A stretch of 64,000 nucleotides of DNA from positions 1,158,001-1,222,000 of the forward strand of contig OX044363.1 in NCBI GenBank assembly GCA_943846685.1. The letters run 5' to 3'. The stretch is from an uncultured Pseudomonadales bacterium (lineage in GTDB: Bacteria; Pseudomonadota; Gammaproteobacteria; Pseudomonadales; Porticoccaceae). Shown one piece after another: positions 9,442-19,407 of the stretch. Numbering within the stretch: the stretch's first letter is position 1; every line of letters starts with the position of its first letter. Position numbers and translations under genes: made by a program. The notes beneath the pieces are model-generated. The model did no database searches. It was given only the letters and a program-made list of their open reading frames with translations, and was not told the origin of the DNA.

Positions 9442-10434
9442 ATGAATAAGCGTATTTCGGCTATACCTACCAATATTATTACCGGCTTTTTAGGGGTCGG
9501 AAAAACCTCCGCTATTTTACATCTGCTGAAGTCCAAGCCTGCGGATGAGCGCTGGGCCGTTCTGGTCAATGAATTTGGTGAGATCGGGGTCGATGGCAGC
9601 CTGTTTGAAGGTCAGCACAGTGAAGAGCAGGGCGTATTTATTCGCGAGGTCCCCGGTGGCTGTATGTGCTGTGCAGCAGGGCTGCCTATGCAGGTTGCCT
9701 TAAATCAATTGATCGCGCGGGCCAAACCGGATCGTTTATTGATTGAACCAACTGGCCTCGGGCACCCCAAAGAGGTTTTGCAAGTGCTCTCTGCAGACTA
9801 TTACCAGTCTGTCCTTGAGATACAGAAAATTCTCACTTTGGTCGACGCTCGTAAACTATCTGATAATCGCTACACCTCTCATCAAACATTCAATCAGCAA
9901 ATTGCCATTGGGGATATTATTCTGGGTAACAAGCAGGATTTATATCAGCGCGAGGATAAAGCCAACCTTGAAACCTATGTGAACCAGCAGGGGGCAGCCG
10001 GCGCTATGGTGCTATTTACCCAAAATGGTCAGATAGCGCCTGAGCACTTGCAGGGTAAAACTGCCGCCAAAGCGAAAGCTCATCATCACCATTCGGGCGA
10101 AGAGAAGCCCCTGCTCTCCGAGCTGCCCATCCCCGACTGTGGTTATATTAAAGCGGTCAATAAGGGTGAAGGCTTCCATAGTGTTGGTTGGCGCTTTTCA
10201 CCAAGCTGTGTGTTTAATCACAAACAGTTATTCTCATTTCTCAGTGGCATAAATGCCGAAAGAATGAAGGCGGTGTTTATTACTGAAAGCGGTGTATTCG
10301 GCTATAACCTAACGCCCGACACCTTGACGGAACTCGAATTGGATGACTGTTTAGAAAGTCGTGTTGAGATTATCTCTGATAATATTGATAGCCAATGGGA
10401 AGCGCAGTTAATGGCCTGTATGCTTAAGAATTAA
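9442..10434 (+). CDS. CobW/COG0523 GTPase, second paralogue (YjiA/YeiR-like)
   Basis: 330-residue G3E GTPase. Seen: Walker A GFLGVGKT at 15-22, metal-binding CMCC at 74-77, IEPTGLGHP switch segment at 101-109, NKQD guanine-recognition motif at 163-166, a four-histidine run at 214-217 (KAHHHHSGE) likely to bind metal, and a short CobW_C domain. It is clearly different from the larger paralogue at 6828, so the island has one long and one short COG0523 protein. It starts 64 bp after zur and ends at a bidirectional terminator. Confidence 0.86.
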   Translation: MNKRISAIPTNIITGFLGVGKTSAILHLLKSKPADERWAVLVNEFGEIGVDGSLFEGQHSEEQGVFIREVPGGCMCCAAGLPMQVALNQLIARAKPDRLLIEPTGLGHPKEVLQVLSADYYQSVLEIQKILTLVDARKLSDNRYTSHQTFNQQIAIGDIILGNKQDLYQREDKANLETYVNQQGAAGAMVLFTQNGQIAPEHLQGKTAAKAKAHHHHSGEEKPLLSELPIPDCGYIKAVNKGEGFHSVGWRFSPSCVFNHKQLFSFLSGINAERMKAVFITESGVFGYNLTPDTLTELELDDCLESRVEIISDNIDSQWEAQLMACMLKN

Positions 10435-10481
10435 CAAAGTCAGTAATATCAATTATTTGTTCGTCTATATTTTTGCCCATA

Positions 10482-10511
10482 AAAAAAGCCGTGATAAATC
10501 ACGGCTTTTTC
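10482..10511. terminator. Bidirectional rho-independent terminator
   Basis: A-tract, GCCGTGA / TCACGGC stem (10488-10505) around a TAAA loop, then TTTTT. It has A- and T-tracts on both sides and lies between convergent genes, so it can end both the zur-cobW transcript and the LbtU-type gene. Confidence 0.88.
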
Positions 10512-10533
10512 GTATTCGCTCTCTAGGCATTGT

Positions 10534-11973
10534 TTAAAACGCCGCTTGCACACCAAAAACAATTACCTCGGTCTTGGCGTCGCTCTCAGACCATGACTCA
10601 TGCAGGAAAGGCATATCAGGCTGTGCATTGTTAGGATCCATATGGCCGCCACTCAGGAAGTTAAGTGGAACCCAGCCAATTGCCTGAACATATTCAGCAA
10701 AATACTTAACATTGCTCGTTGGCATATAGGATGCGCCGATCACTAGCTGATCCTGCTTTTCCCAGGGTGCGCCTTTATCGCCAGCCACATATTCACTGAA
10801 CTCAACTGAGAGGTCTACATTCTTCTCAAGACCAAAGTCGTAGGCATAGCTGCCACCAACAGTCCAGGTGAAGTTCTTTACAGCTTCAAATCCGGCATAT
10901 GCAGGGAAGTTAGGGTTAGCTGTGCCAGGCCAAACTTTTAATGTTTCGGCAAATTCTGATAACAGTGTCAGTCGGCCATTCTCATAGCGAGAGTAAACAG
11001 AAGCCGCGTCTACGTTGTCTTCACAGGGACGGAAGTGCTTAACCACATATTCCTGACAGTAGGCAGTTCCGTACTGGTAGCTAGCACCAGCTAACAGAGT
11101 GCCATCATTAACTGCGAAGGTGTAGTTTGCATCTACTGCAAAGTTATTTACCAGAGAGGGAACGGCAGTGTCTCCAACAGGTGTGTTGGCATTTCTAAAC
11201 TGTGCGCCACCCTGAATCGCCATTGCACGCAAATGTAACTTATCTGATGCATAACCCAGTAGGCCACCATAAGCCAGGCCAGCAAATGAGTGCCAGTTTG
11301 TTGAGTTAGTAAATGGGCTGACGGTATCGTTTAAGCCAAAGGGAATATCCATCTTACCAACAGATGCATAGACATTTGAATTTGCCAAGTTGCCGTAGAG
11401 TAGGTAGGCGCGACGCATATTGATATTGTTGCGCGGCAAGCCAGTAATGGTCGAGCCAGAGGCAAAGTTTTGCTCGGGATTGTAAAGCAGCTCAGCATAG
11501 CCAGTTAGCTTATCAGTCAAGCGTGCGGTTACATTCAGGTTGCTCGAATGGATAACGGCTTCAGAGACAGTCTTACCGATTTGATTTGATGAGGTGGGGT
11601 GACGAACCAACCAGCCAAACTTGGTATCTATATTTGATTTCTGATAGTTCACCAGAGCTGTAATCTGGCCGCCGAGAGTCAGTTTTTGCTTGAGCTCACC
11701 GTCGCGTAGTGCCTGTAGCTGAACAAGCTGTTTTGTATTGGTGTCTCTTGAGTGGTCTAAAACTTTAAAGTTATAGGCGCTATTTGATCCGACTAGGCCG
11801 TTAGATGGTGCATCTATAGTACTTTCTTCGATGCTCGCTTCAAGTGCTGCAAGCTTGTCGGAAGCCGCTTTGTACATTTCGAATAACTCTTGATTGGTTG
11901 GGGTCGCTGCTGAAGTAGCCGACGCAAAGCCAAAGAGAGTTAGGGATGCCAGTGTAGCGTTAAGGTTTCTCAA
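10534..11973 (-). CDS. LbtU-type outer-membrane beta-barrel protein
   Basis: 479-residue secreted protein. A signal peptide ends near ATSAA, followed by a short helical segment (NQELFEMYKAASDKLAALEASIEES) that could form a coiled coil, then a beta-rich region with alternating aromatic residues and a C-terminal phenylalanine (VFGVQAAF), the outer-membrane assembly signature. The N-terminal layout and GKMDIPFG segment match the LbtU/porin-like family; LbtU in Legionella is a siderophore receptor without a TonB box. Beside Zur and two COG0523 GTPases, a role in passing zinc or a zinc complex across the outer membrane is reasonable, but this is inference. Confidence 0.72.
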   Translation of the reverse strand: MRNLNATLASLTLFGFASATSAATPTNQELFEMYKAASDKLAALEASIEESTIDAPSNGLVGSNSAYNFKVLDHSRDTNTKQLVQLQALRDGELKQKLTLGGQITALVNYQKSNIDTKFGWLVRHPTSSNQIGKTVSEAVIHSSNLNVTARLTDKLTGYAELLYNPEQNFASGSTITGLPRNNINMRRAYLLYGNLANSNVYASVGKMDIPFGLNDTVSPFTNSTNWHSFAGLAYGGLLGYASDKLHLRAMAIQGGAQFRNANTPVGDTAVPSLVNNFAVDANYTFAVNDGTLLAGASYQYGTAYCQEYVVKHFRPCEDNVDAASVYSRYENGRLTLLSEFAETLKVWPGTANPNFPAYAGFEAVKNFTWTVGGSYAYDFGLEKNVDLSVEFSEYVAGDKGAPWEKQDQLVIGASYMPTSNVKYFAEYVQAIGWVPLNFLSGGHMDPNNAQPDMPFLHESWSESDAKTEVIVFGVQAAF

Positions 11974-12559
11974 GGGTTCTCTCCGTTAATTATCGTTGTT
12001 ATGCCCCATTATTTTTATTGTAATGTTGGTTTCGTGCTAGAGGACGGAGGCCAATATACAGCTGCAGCTAATGCATTTATGAATTAAATAAATTCCCATC
12101 AACTCAATTGTCGTGAAGTCTGGGTTAAGCGCCCGGTTGACGGGTTTATTTGACATTAAATAGATTTTTGTGAGCTTTGAGCGGATAGGAAGAATAATGG
12201 TTTTAATCTATGTATAAAGACTTAAATGAATTTAGATAAAGAGCTTGTTTTTTGTATGAATTTAAAACACTATTCATCCTGCTAAAAATACCATTAAGCT
12301 CATTTCGCCAGACTTGGGAAGTGCAGTTGTAATAAGTTCGGGGAAATTATTTAAGTAATTCCCCCGAGTTTGTTGAAGTATTGCAGTACCGTTAGATGAA
12401 TAAGTTAAAAGAAAAATAAAGTAGTCAGGTTGATTTGCGGGTTCATTTTGAACCGTTGCTTATGGGCTAAGACAACAAAATAATGAAAAAGCTACTCACT
12501 CTTCTTATGTTAAATGATTAGTTGAAGTGGGATTAATAAAAGAAATTCCGGGGGAATTA
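11974..12559. other. AT-rich divergent intergenic region
   Basis: About 590 bp between the divergently transcribed LbtU-type gene and the giant secreted gene. It is AT-rich with no convincing ORF, tRNA or repeat. It must hold both promoters; I cannot fix -35/-10 boxes with confidence. The start of the downstream gene is marked by GGGGGAATTA immediately before ATG 12560. Confidence 0.5.
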
Positions 12560-15500
12560 ATGAATATATACACAAAATTACGGTCTTTAGGAGCGTGTAG
12601 TTCAACAATTATGAGGCCCTTACGCCTCAGTTGGGGGGCGCTTTCTAAGTCTAGGTCATTGGTTAGGCCTATAACCAAGCGTCTTCTATCTTTATCCTTG
12701 CTTGCTCTTCTAGCACCAAGTGTATATGCGCAAGATGTTTCTCTAACCCTAACCACCGACGGTGATGCAGTTCGTATGACCGGTCCATGGTGGAGCTGGG
12801 ATGCAAGCGGTGGTCCAGAAGCAGTCAGCAATGGCGACGGCACCTGGACAGTGACAATGGCTGCTCCAACAGAAAACATGGAGTACCTGTGGGTTGTTGA
12901 CGGTGTTCAAGAGAACCTGATCGACAATGCTGCTGGCGCTGAATGTTCTGCCGAGATTGATGCGGGCGCACTGATCACTGATTACAGTGGTTGGGCTAAC
13001 CGTGTACTGGTTCTTGATTCAGGCGATGCATCAAACACTTATGATGCCTGTGCTGGCACAGCTGCACCTTCTACTGGTCTTGCTTTAACGCTGACTACTG
13101 ATGGTTCTGCGGTTCGTATGACAGGTCCATGGTGGAGCTGGGATCCAAACGGTGGTCCAGAAGCAGTCGACAATGGCGACGGCACTTGGACAGTTACGCT
13201 TGATCCAGCACCAACGGATAACATGGAGTACCTGTGGGTTGTTGACGGTGTTCAAGAGAACCTGATCGACAATGCTGCTAACGCTGAATGTTCTGCCGAG
13301 ATTGATGCTGGTGCATTGATCACTGACTACTTCAGCTATGGTAACCGTGTCCATGTTCTTGATTCAGGCGATGTGTCTAACACGTATGACGCCTGTGCTG
13401 GAACTGCTGGTCCAGAGCCTGTTGCCTTCAATCCATTAGTGATTGATAACGGTGTTGCAGATGCCTACTACGACCGTGGTCTGGTTGCATTTGATGAAGC
13501 ACTTGGCTGGGCTGACTGTGATCCTGCTGCTGACTGTACAAGTGTTACAACTTCTGTTGTAAACGATGCAGATCGTGGCGATGTATTGCAGATTGCTCAT
13601 GATGAAACAGCTAACCTTGCAGGTGTATTTGCAGGTCTGTCAGAAGGTTCTGATTTCAGCGCCTATGCTGGCGGTACTATTACCTTTGACGTGAAGACTG
13701 TCTCTGGTGATAGCGATATCACAATGAAGATTGACTGTGGTCCACCCCTGTGGTTCAGGTGATCAAAACCTAGGTGCCTACGGTGCTTCTGGTTGGGAAA
13801 CAGTAACAGTACAGGTTAATACCCTGGTTGCTGGTGGTCTTGATCTGTCAAAAGTTAACACTGGTTTCGTGATTTGGGCTACTAACAAGACAAGCACTTT
13901 CCAAGTTGACAACGTTCAGTGGAACGAAGGTGACGGCGGTGTTATTGAAGATGTATCTGTAACCTTCCAGGTTGATATGTCTGGCGTAGACACTGGTGTA
14001 AGTGCTGACGGCGTTTATATCGCTGGTGGTGCTTTTGGTCAGGAAGGTCATCTGTTGACTGACGGCGGTAACGGCGTTTGGTCTGTGACAGTTGAAGTAG
14101 TTCCTGGTGGTCAATACACCTACAAGTTCCGTAACCAAGCTGCTAATGGCGGTTGGGACGGATTTGAAGATGCAGCTGGTCTAGTTGCCGGTGAGTGTAA
14201 TTCAGGTGAGTACAACGATCGCGTAGTTAGCGTTGGTGATACTGATCTGGTACTGGATGTTGTAGCCTACGGCAGCTGTACAGCTGAGCCATATGTTGCT
14301 CCATCAGGTCCAACACTTCCGACTGCACCAGTACCAACAGATGCTGCTGAGACAGTTCTATCTGTATTTGGTACCACGTACGGTACTCTAGAAGGCACTA
14401 ACTTCAATCCTGGTTGGGGTCAATCTACTGCGGTAGAAGTTGGTGACAATCTTGCTTACTCAAACCTGAACTATCAGGGTACGCAGTTTGCTAATGCGCT
14501 AGATGTATCTGGCTACGAGTATCTGAATGTTGATTACTACGTAACAGAATCGACTGCACTGAACTTCTTCATGATTAGCGATGGAGCTGAAACTTCTTAT
14601 GCTCTTGATGTTGCTCAGGTTGATCAGTGGGTTAGTGTTCAGATCCCATTAAGTGCCTATTCAGATGTTGTTAACCTAGAAGCTGTAATCCAGTTCAAGG
14701 TTGATGGAAACGGTACTGTTGCATTCAACAATGTCTACTTCGGTGGTACTGCTCCAGTTGAAACATCAACTGTTTCTCTAACGCTCACTACTGATGGTTC
14801 TGCGGTTCGCATGACAGGTCCATGGTGGAGCTGGGATGCAAACGGTGGTCCAGAAGCAGTCGACAATGGCGACGGCACTTGGACAGTTACGCTTGATCCA
14901 GCACCAACGGATAACATGGAGTACCTGTGGGTTGTTGACGGTGTTCAAGAGAACCTGATCGACAATGCTGCTGGCGCTGAGTGTTCTGCTGAGATTGATG
15001 CGGGCGCACTGATCACTGATTACAGTGGCTGGGCTAACCGTGTACTGGTTCTTGATTCAGGCGATGCATCAAATACTTATGATGCCTGTGCTGGCACAGC
15101 TGCACCTTCTACTGGTGTTGATCTAACTCTCACTACTGACGGTTCTGCGGTTCGTATGACAGGTCCATGGTGGAGCTGGGATGCAAACGGTGGTCCAGAA
15201 GCAGTCGACAATGGCGACGGCACTTGGACAGTTACGCTTGATCCAGCACCAACGGATAACATGGAGTACCTGTGGGTTGTTGACGGTGTTCAAGAGAACC
15301 TGATCGACAATGCTGCTGGCGCTGAGTGTTCTGCTGAGATTGATGCGGGCGCACTGATCACTGATTACAGTGGTTGGGCTAACCGTGTACTGGTTCTGGG
15401 TTCAGGTGATGCTTCAAACACCTACGATGCCTGTGCCGGAACGCCTCCTCCAGTTGTAGATAGTGATGGCGATGGCATTCCAGATGATTTGGAAATTGCT

Positions 15501-17399
15501 TCAGGCCGTAACCCACAGGGTGTTGACTATGCATTAGGTACAGGTAACAAGTTCTCCTGTGCACTGGATAGCAATGGTGTGACCTGTTGGGGTGGTAATC
15601 AGTACGGTCAACGTGCTGCGCCTGCACTGTCTAACCCAACTGAGCTGTCAGTAGGCTTCGAGCACGCCTGTGCAATCGATGACTCTGGTGTTATCTGTTG
15701 GGGTCGTGGTCACAAGGGACAAACTACAGTTCCTGCGCTGGAAAACCCAACTGCGCTAGCAGCAGCTAAGACTGCACACCTGTGCGACTCGATGACACTG
15801 GTGTAGTGTGCTGGGGCTCGAACGGCTTTAAGCGTTCAGACAGTTCCTGCAAGCCTGGTTAATCCTACGCAGATTGATGCGGGTGTTGAGCATACCTGTG
15901 CGATTGGCGACAACGGCGTAGAGTGTTGGGGTCGTAACCACAAGCAACAGCGTAAGGTACCAGCTGGTCTGGTTAACCCAACGCAGGTGTCTGCAGGTTA
16001 TATCCACAGCTGTGCGATTGACGACAATGGTGTTACCTGTTGGGGTACACAGCAGGATTCACGTGCTGTAGTTCCTGGTACGTTGGTTAACCCAACTCAG
16101 GTAAGTGCAGGTGGATTATCAACCTGTGCCATTGATGACAACGGCGTAACCTGTTGGGGTGCTGCTAATATCATTGCTGTTCCAACTCTGGTTAATCCAA
16201 CTCAGGTAAGCGTTGATTTCAACCACGCCTGTGCACAGGATGATACTGGTGTTGTTTGTTGGGGTAGCAACGACAAAGGCAAACGTACTCCTGTTGGTCT
16301 GAGCCACGTTACCGATAACGACGGCGATGGCCTCTCTGATGCTGACGAGCTGTTGTTAGGTACTGACAAGCTAGTTGCTGATACTGATGGTGACTCTGTG
16401 CCAGATGGTTCAGATTACATGCCACTTGATGCAGGTGAAACTGCAGATACTGATGGCGACGGCATTGGTAACAACGCTGACGCGGACGATGATAACGACG
16501 GTATTCCAGATGCTCTGGAAAATGAAACAGGTCGTAATCCATTAGCGGTTGACTACTACGTTGGTGCAGGTAACAAGTTCACCTGTGCAATGGATAGCAA
16601 CGGTGTGTCCTGTTGGGGTGCTAACCAGTACGGTCAACGTGCTGCGCCTGCACTGTCTAACCCGACCAAGCTGTCTGTTGGCTTCGAGCACGCCTGTGCG
16701 ATCGATGACACTGGTGTAGTTTGTTGGGGTCGAGATAACGCGGGTCAGGTAACAGTACCTGTGCTGGAAAACCCAACTTCGGTAGCAGCAGGTAAGCTTC
16801 ACACCTGTGCGACTGATGACACTGGTGTAGTGTGCTGGGGTTCGAATGGCTTTAAGCGTTCAACAGTTCCAGCCAACCTAGTGAACCCAACGCAGATTGA
16901 TGCAGGTACAGAGCATAACTGTGCGATTGGTGACAGTGGCGTTGTTTGTTGGGGTCGTAACCACAAGAAGCAGCGTAAGGTGCCGACTGATCTGGTTAAC
17001 CCAACGCAGGTGTCTTCAGGTTATATCCATACCTGTGCGATTGATGACAACGGTGTGACCTGTTGGGGACAAGAGGACTCACGTAGTGCAGCTCCTGCGC
17101 TGTCTAACCCAACGTCAATCAGTGCTGGTGGCTTATCAACCTGTGCTATTGATGACAATGGTGTGACCTGTTGGGGTGCTCCAAACATCGTTAGTGTTCC
17201 AAACCTGTCTAACCCGACTCAGGTCAACGTTGGTTTCAACCACGCCTGTGCTCAGGATGATACTGGCGCGGTTTGTTGGGGTAACAACGACAAGAGCAAG
17301 CGTACGGTTCCTGGAACCCTTGAATATGTAACGGATAACGATAGTGATGGCGTGGAAGATGCCGTCGACAGCGATCGATTTGATGCAGCTGTTCAGTAA
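12560..17399 (+). CDS. Giant secreted multi-CBM, double RCC1-propeller protein (frameshifted)
   Basis: Reads as one ~1,610-residue exported protein once four 1-bp insertions are discounted: one in the C run 13745-13748, and three near 15774, 15790 and 15839 that together restore frame. A signal peptide ends at VYA-QD. Order: two ~100-aa WWSWD modules; a beta-sandwich module (13430-13930); a CBM20-like module (VTFQVDMSG, 13950-14280); another sandwich (14350-14745); two more WWSWD modules; a TSP3-type calcium segment; seven RCC1-like blades (CAxDDxGVxCWG); a long TSP3 linker (DNDGDGLSD, ADADDDND); seven more blades; an acidic tail. The WWSWD modules resemble accessory domains I recall from marine laminarinases. 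I see no hydrolase domain, so glycan or cell-surface binding is the likeliest role. Signal peptide and GGGGAA site favour ATG 12560. Confidence 0.8.
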
Positions 17400-17421
17400 G
17401 TTCAAGTAGTAGTAAATAAAG

Positions 17422-17455
17422 ACTCGCCATGGGTAACCATGGCGAGTTTTTTTAT
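17422..17455 (+). terminator. Rho-independent terminator of the giant secreted gene
   Basis: ACTCGCCATGG (17422-17432) and CCATGGCGAGT (17437-17447) form an 11-bp stem with a GTAA tetraloop, followed by a run of T. It lies 23 bp after the stop codon and separates this gene from the molybdenum-cofactor cluster. Confidence 0.92.
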
Positions 17456-17570
17456 GCCTGTAAAAGAATCCAGTTTTATTGCTCTATAACAGCATCTGGA
17501 ATAGATAAACCATGTATTAGTCTTGCAGCCTTTGCCATAATAAAGGTCAGCTAATTATCTATGGAATCCT

Positions 17571-18054
17571 ATGTCACAACTGACCCACCTAAATTCCAGT
17601 GGCGAAGCCCATATGGTTGATGTATCAGAAAAAGTGGATACAGCTCGAACTGCCATCGCCCAGTCTCAGGTTCAGTTAACGGACGCTATTATTGCGGCCA
17701 TTAGTGATAGCACTGTGCCCAAAGGTGATCTCTACGCAACAGCCAGAATCAGCGGTATTCAAGCGGCCAAAAAAACCAGTGATTTGATCCCTCTTTGTCA
17801 TCCTTTACCGCTTTCAAAAGTCAGTATTGATATTGAGTTGCAGGGTCAATATTCTGGTGATTACCGCCCTCTGTAAAACCACCGGCAAGACCGGAGTTGA
17901 GATGGAAGCCCTAACCGCCGCATCGGTTGCAGCGCTAACCGTCTATGATATGTGTAAAGGCTTGGATAAGGGTATGGTTATCAGCCAGACAAGATTACTG
18001 GAGAAGACCGGTGGCAAGTCGGGTCGCTGGCTACTCAGAGGACTGCAGTCTTGA
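17571..18054 (+). CDS. moaC: Cyclic pyranopterin monophosphate synthase MoaC (1-bp frameshift)
   Basis: MoaC converts the MoaA product to cyclic pyranopterin monophosphate, the first stable molybdopterin precursor. N-terminal motifs: [27 protein letters not shown] and [13 protein letters not shown]. The C-terminal half ([29 protein letters not shown], catalytic MoaC lysines; GGKSG) lies in the +1 frame. One extra G in CTGGTG at 17856-17857 explains the break; without it the protein is 160 residues, the normal MoaC length. All conserved segments are intact, so I read this as a likely sequence error rather than a decayed gene. First gene of the Moco cluster, overlapping moaD. Confidence 0.85.
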
Positions 18055-18291
18055 TTAAGTTGCTGTTTTTTGGTCGACTCGGTGATTTTGCTAAACAGGT
18101 ACCCAGCAACTATTCAGGCTTCAACGCCCGCTGAGATTCGTGATCTTTTAAATGCCGATTATCCGGAGTTGGTCAAAGAGCTCTCCCAACCTCAGGTATT
18201 AGTCTCGGTAAATCAGATGATTGTCAGTTGGGACCAGCCTTTAGCTGATGGCAGTGAGGTGGCTTTCCTGCCACCGGTAACCGGAGGTTAA
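18051..18291 (+). CDS. moaD: Molybdopterin synthase small subunit MoaD (1-bp frameshift)
   Basis: Ubiquitin-like sulfur carrier of molybdopterin synthase; its C-terminal Gly-Gly is thiocarboxylated. From TTG 18051 the sequence reads [16 protein letters not shown], a typical MoaD N-terminus. The rest ([21 protein letters not shown] to [10 protein letters not shown]) is in the next frame. One extra C in the CCC at 18102-18104 accounts for this and gives a 79-residue protein ending in GG, the expected size. The start overlaps the moaC stop (TTGA). As in moaC, the break looks like a homopolymer error because both parts stay conserved. Confidence 0.82.
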
Positions 18292-18297
18292 ACCACC

Positions 18298-18762
18298 TTG
18301 AATAGCATCCGCATTCAAACCCATGACTTTAATCTGGCGGAAGAGTATCAATTACTCAGAGAACTGTCGCCGGCCGTCGGAGCGGTGGTTACTTTTGCGG
18401 GTTTAGTCCGTGATTTCGAACTCGACTCCTCTATTGATTCTCTCACTTTGCAGCATTACCCGGGAATGACCGAAAACCTGCTGCAGGAGATTGTTGATCA
18501 GGCCAATCAGCGCTGGGATTTAATCGCTATTACCCTTATCCACCGCGTTGGCGAGCTGCTACCCAGAGATCAGATTGTTTTTGTCGGCGTTGCCAGCCAA
18601 CACCGTGTGGCTGCCTTTGAAGCCGCCCAATTCCTAATGGATTACCTGAAAACCAAGGCGACCTTTTGGAAGCAAGTTAGCCAGGATGGCAAACAGCATT
18701 GGGTTGAGAGCAAAGACTCCGATAGCGCTGCAGCTGCACGCTGGAACTCCAAGGGTGATTAA
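18298..18762 (+). CDS. moaE: Molybdopterin synthase large subunit MoaE
   Basis: Catalytic subunit that, with MoaD, inserts two sulfurs into cyclic pyranopterin monophosphate. Motifs seen: GAVVTFAGLVRD near 29-40, LTLQHYPGMTE, IHRVGELLPRDQIVFVGVAS, HRVAAFEAAQFLMDYLKTKATFWK (active-site lysines) and HWVE. 154 residues is normal. The start is TTG 18298, 7 bp after the moaD stop and preceded by GGAGG inside the end of moaD. Confidence 0.95.
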   Translation: MNSIRIQTHDFNLAEEYQLLRELSPAVGAVVTFAGLVRDFELDSSIDSLTLQHYPGMTENLLQEIVDQANQRWDLIAITLIHRVGELLPRDQIVFVGVASQHRVAAFEAAQFLMDYLKTKATFWKQVSQDGKQHWVESKDSDSAAAARWNSKGD

Positions 18763-18767
18763 AACGT

Positions 18768-19382
18768 ATGGCTAATATAGATGGATTAATACTGGCAGCC
18801 GGTCGCTCCAGTCGAATGGCCACAGGGAATAAGGTGCAGGCTATTCTAGGGGGTAAAACACTGTTACAGCACGCCATTGAAAGGCTCGCCCCACAGGTTG
18901 ATAGTCTTTTTATTAATGGCGATCCTGATATCTGTGCTGAGGCCTGCGGAAAAGACGCTAGTGCCAATTTATATCCTTTTATCAGTGATCTGCTCAAGGA
19001 CTTTCAGGGGCCGCTGACAGGCTTATACAGTGCCCTGAGCAGCGATCGCCTCAGTACTGCCAGTTATCTAATGATGGTGCCCTGTGATGGCCCATTTATT
19101 CCCGCTAATCTAGTCGCCAAGCTTTATGAGCAGATAGTCGCCGAGAATGCCGATGTCGCCTGTGTGCGTTATCAGGGCTTTGCACAGCCAACCTTTACGC
19201 TGTGGAATAAGTCTGTTCGCGGCGCGGTTGAGAATGCATTGTTAGTGGACAAGCAGGGCGGTTTTAAACCCCTGTTGGAAACTTTGGATACGGTCTATCT
19301 GGACTGGCCAGAGCAGCCATTAAACCCATTTTTTAATATTAATAGCGGCGAAGATTTAGCCCTTGCCGAGGCGGCTTTATGA
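18768..19382 (+). CDS. mobA: Molybdenum cofactor guanylyltransferase MobA
   Basis: Transfers GMP from GTP to Mo-molybdopterin, giving the guanine dinucleotide form used by DMSO-reductase-family enzymes. The N-terminal nucleotide-binding motif LILAAGRSSRM is at 7-17; the GPLTGLYSAL and VPCDGPF (metal-binding Asp) segments follow, and NINSGEDL near the C-terminus. 204 residues is usual for MobA. It starts 5 bp after moaE. Presence of mobA implies the cell makes bis-MGD enzymes, none of which lie in this window. Confidence 0.9.
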   Translation: MANIDGLILAAGRSSRMATGNKVQAILGGKTLLQHAIERLAPQVDSLFINGDPDICAEACGKDASANLYPFISDLLKDFQGPLTGLYSALSSDRLSTASYLMMVPCDGPFIPANLVAKLYEQIVAENADVACVRYQGFAQPTFTLWNKSVRGAVENALLVDKQGGFKPLLETLDTVYLDWPEQPLNPFFNINSGEDLALAEAAL

Positions 19383-19407
19383 TAATAAATATAGCTAATC
19401 CTAAAGC

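Noticed and set aside
17456..17570. Moco riboswitch ahead of moaC
   Set aside because: Only about 115 bp are available and I could not draw the expected multi-stem structure; no support.
17851..17880. Programmed frameshift in moaC
   Set aside because: No slippery heptamer or downstream structure was seen, MoaC is not known to use one, and moaD next door has a similar lesion, so error is simpler.
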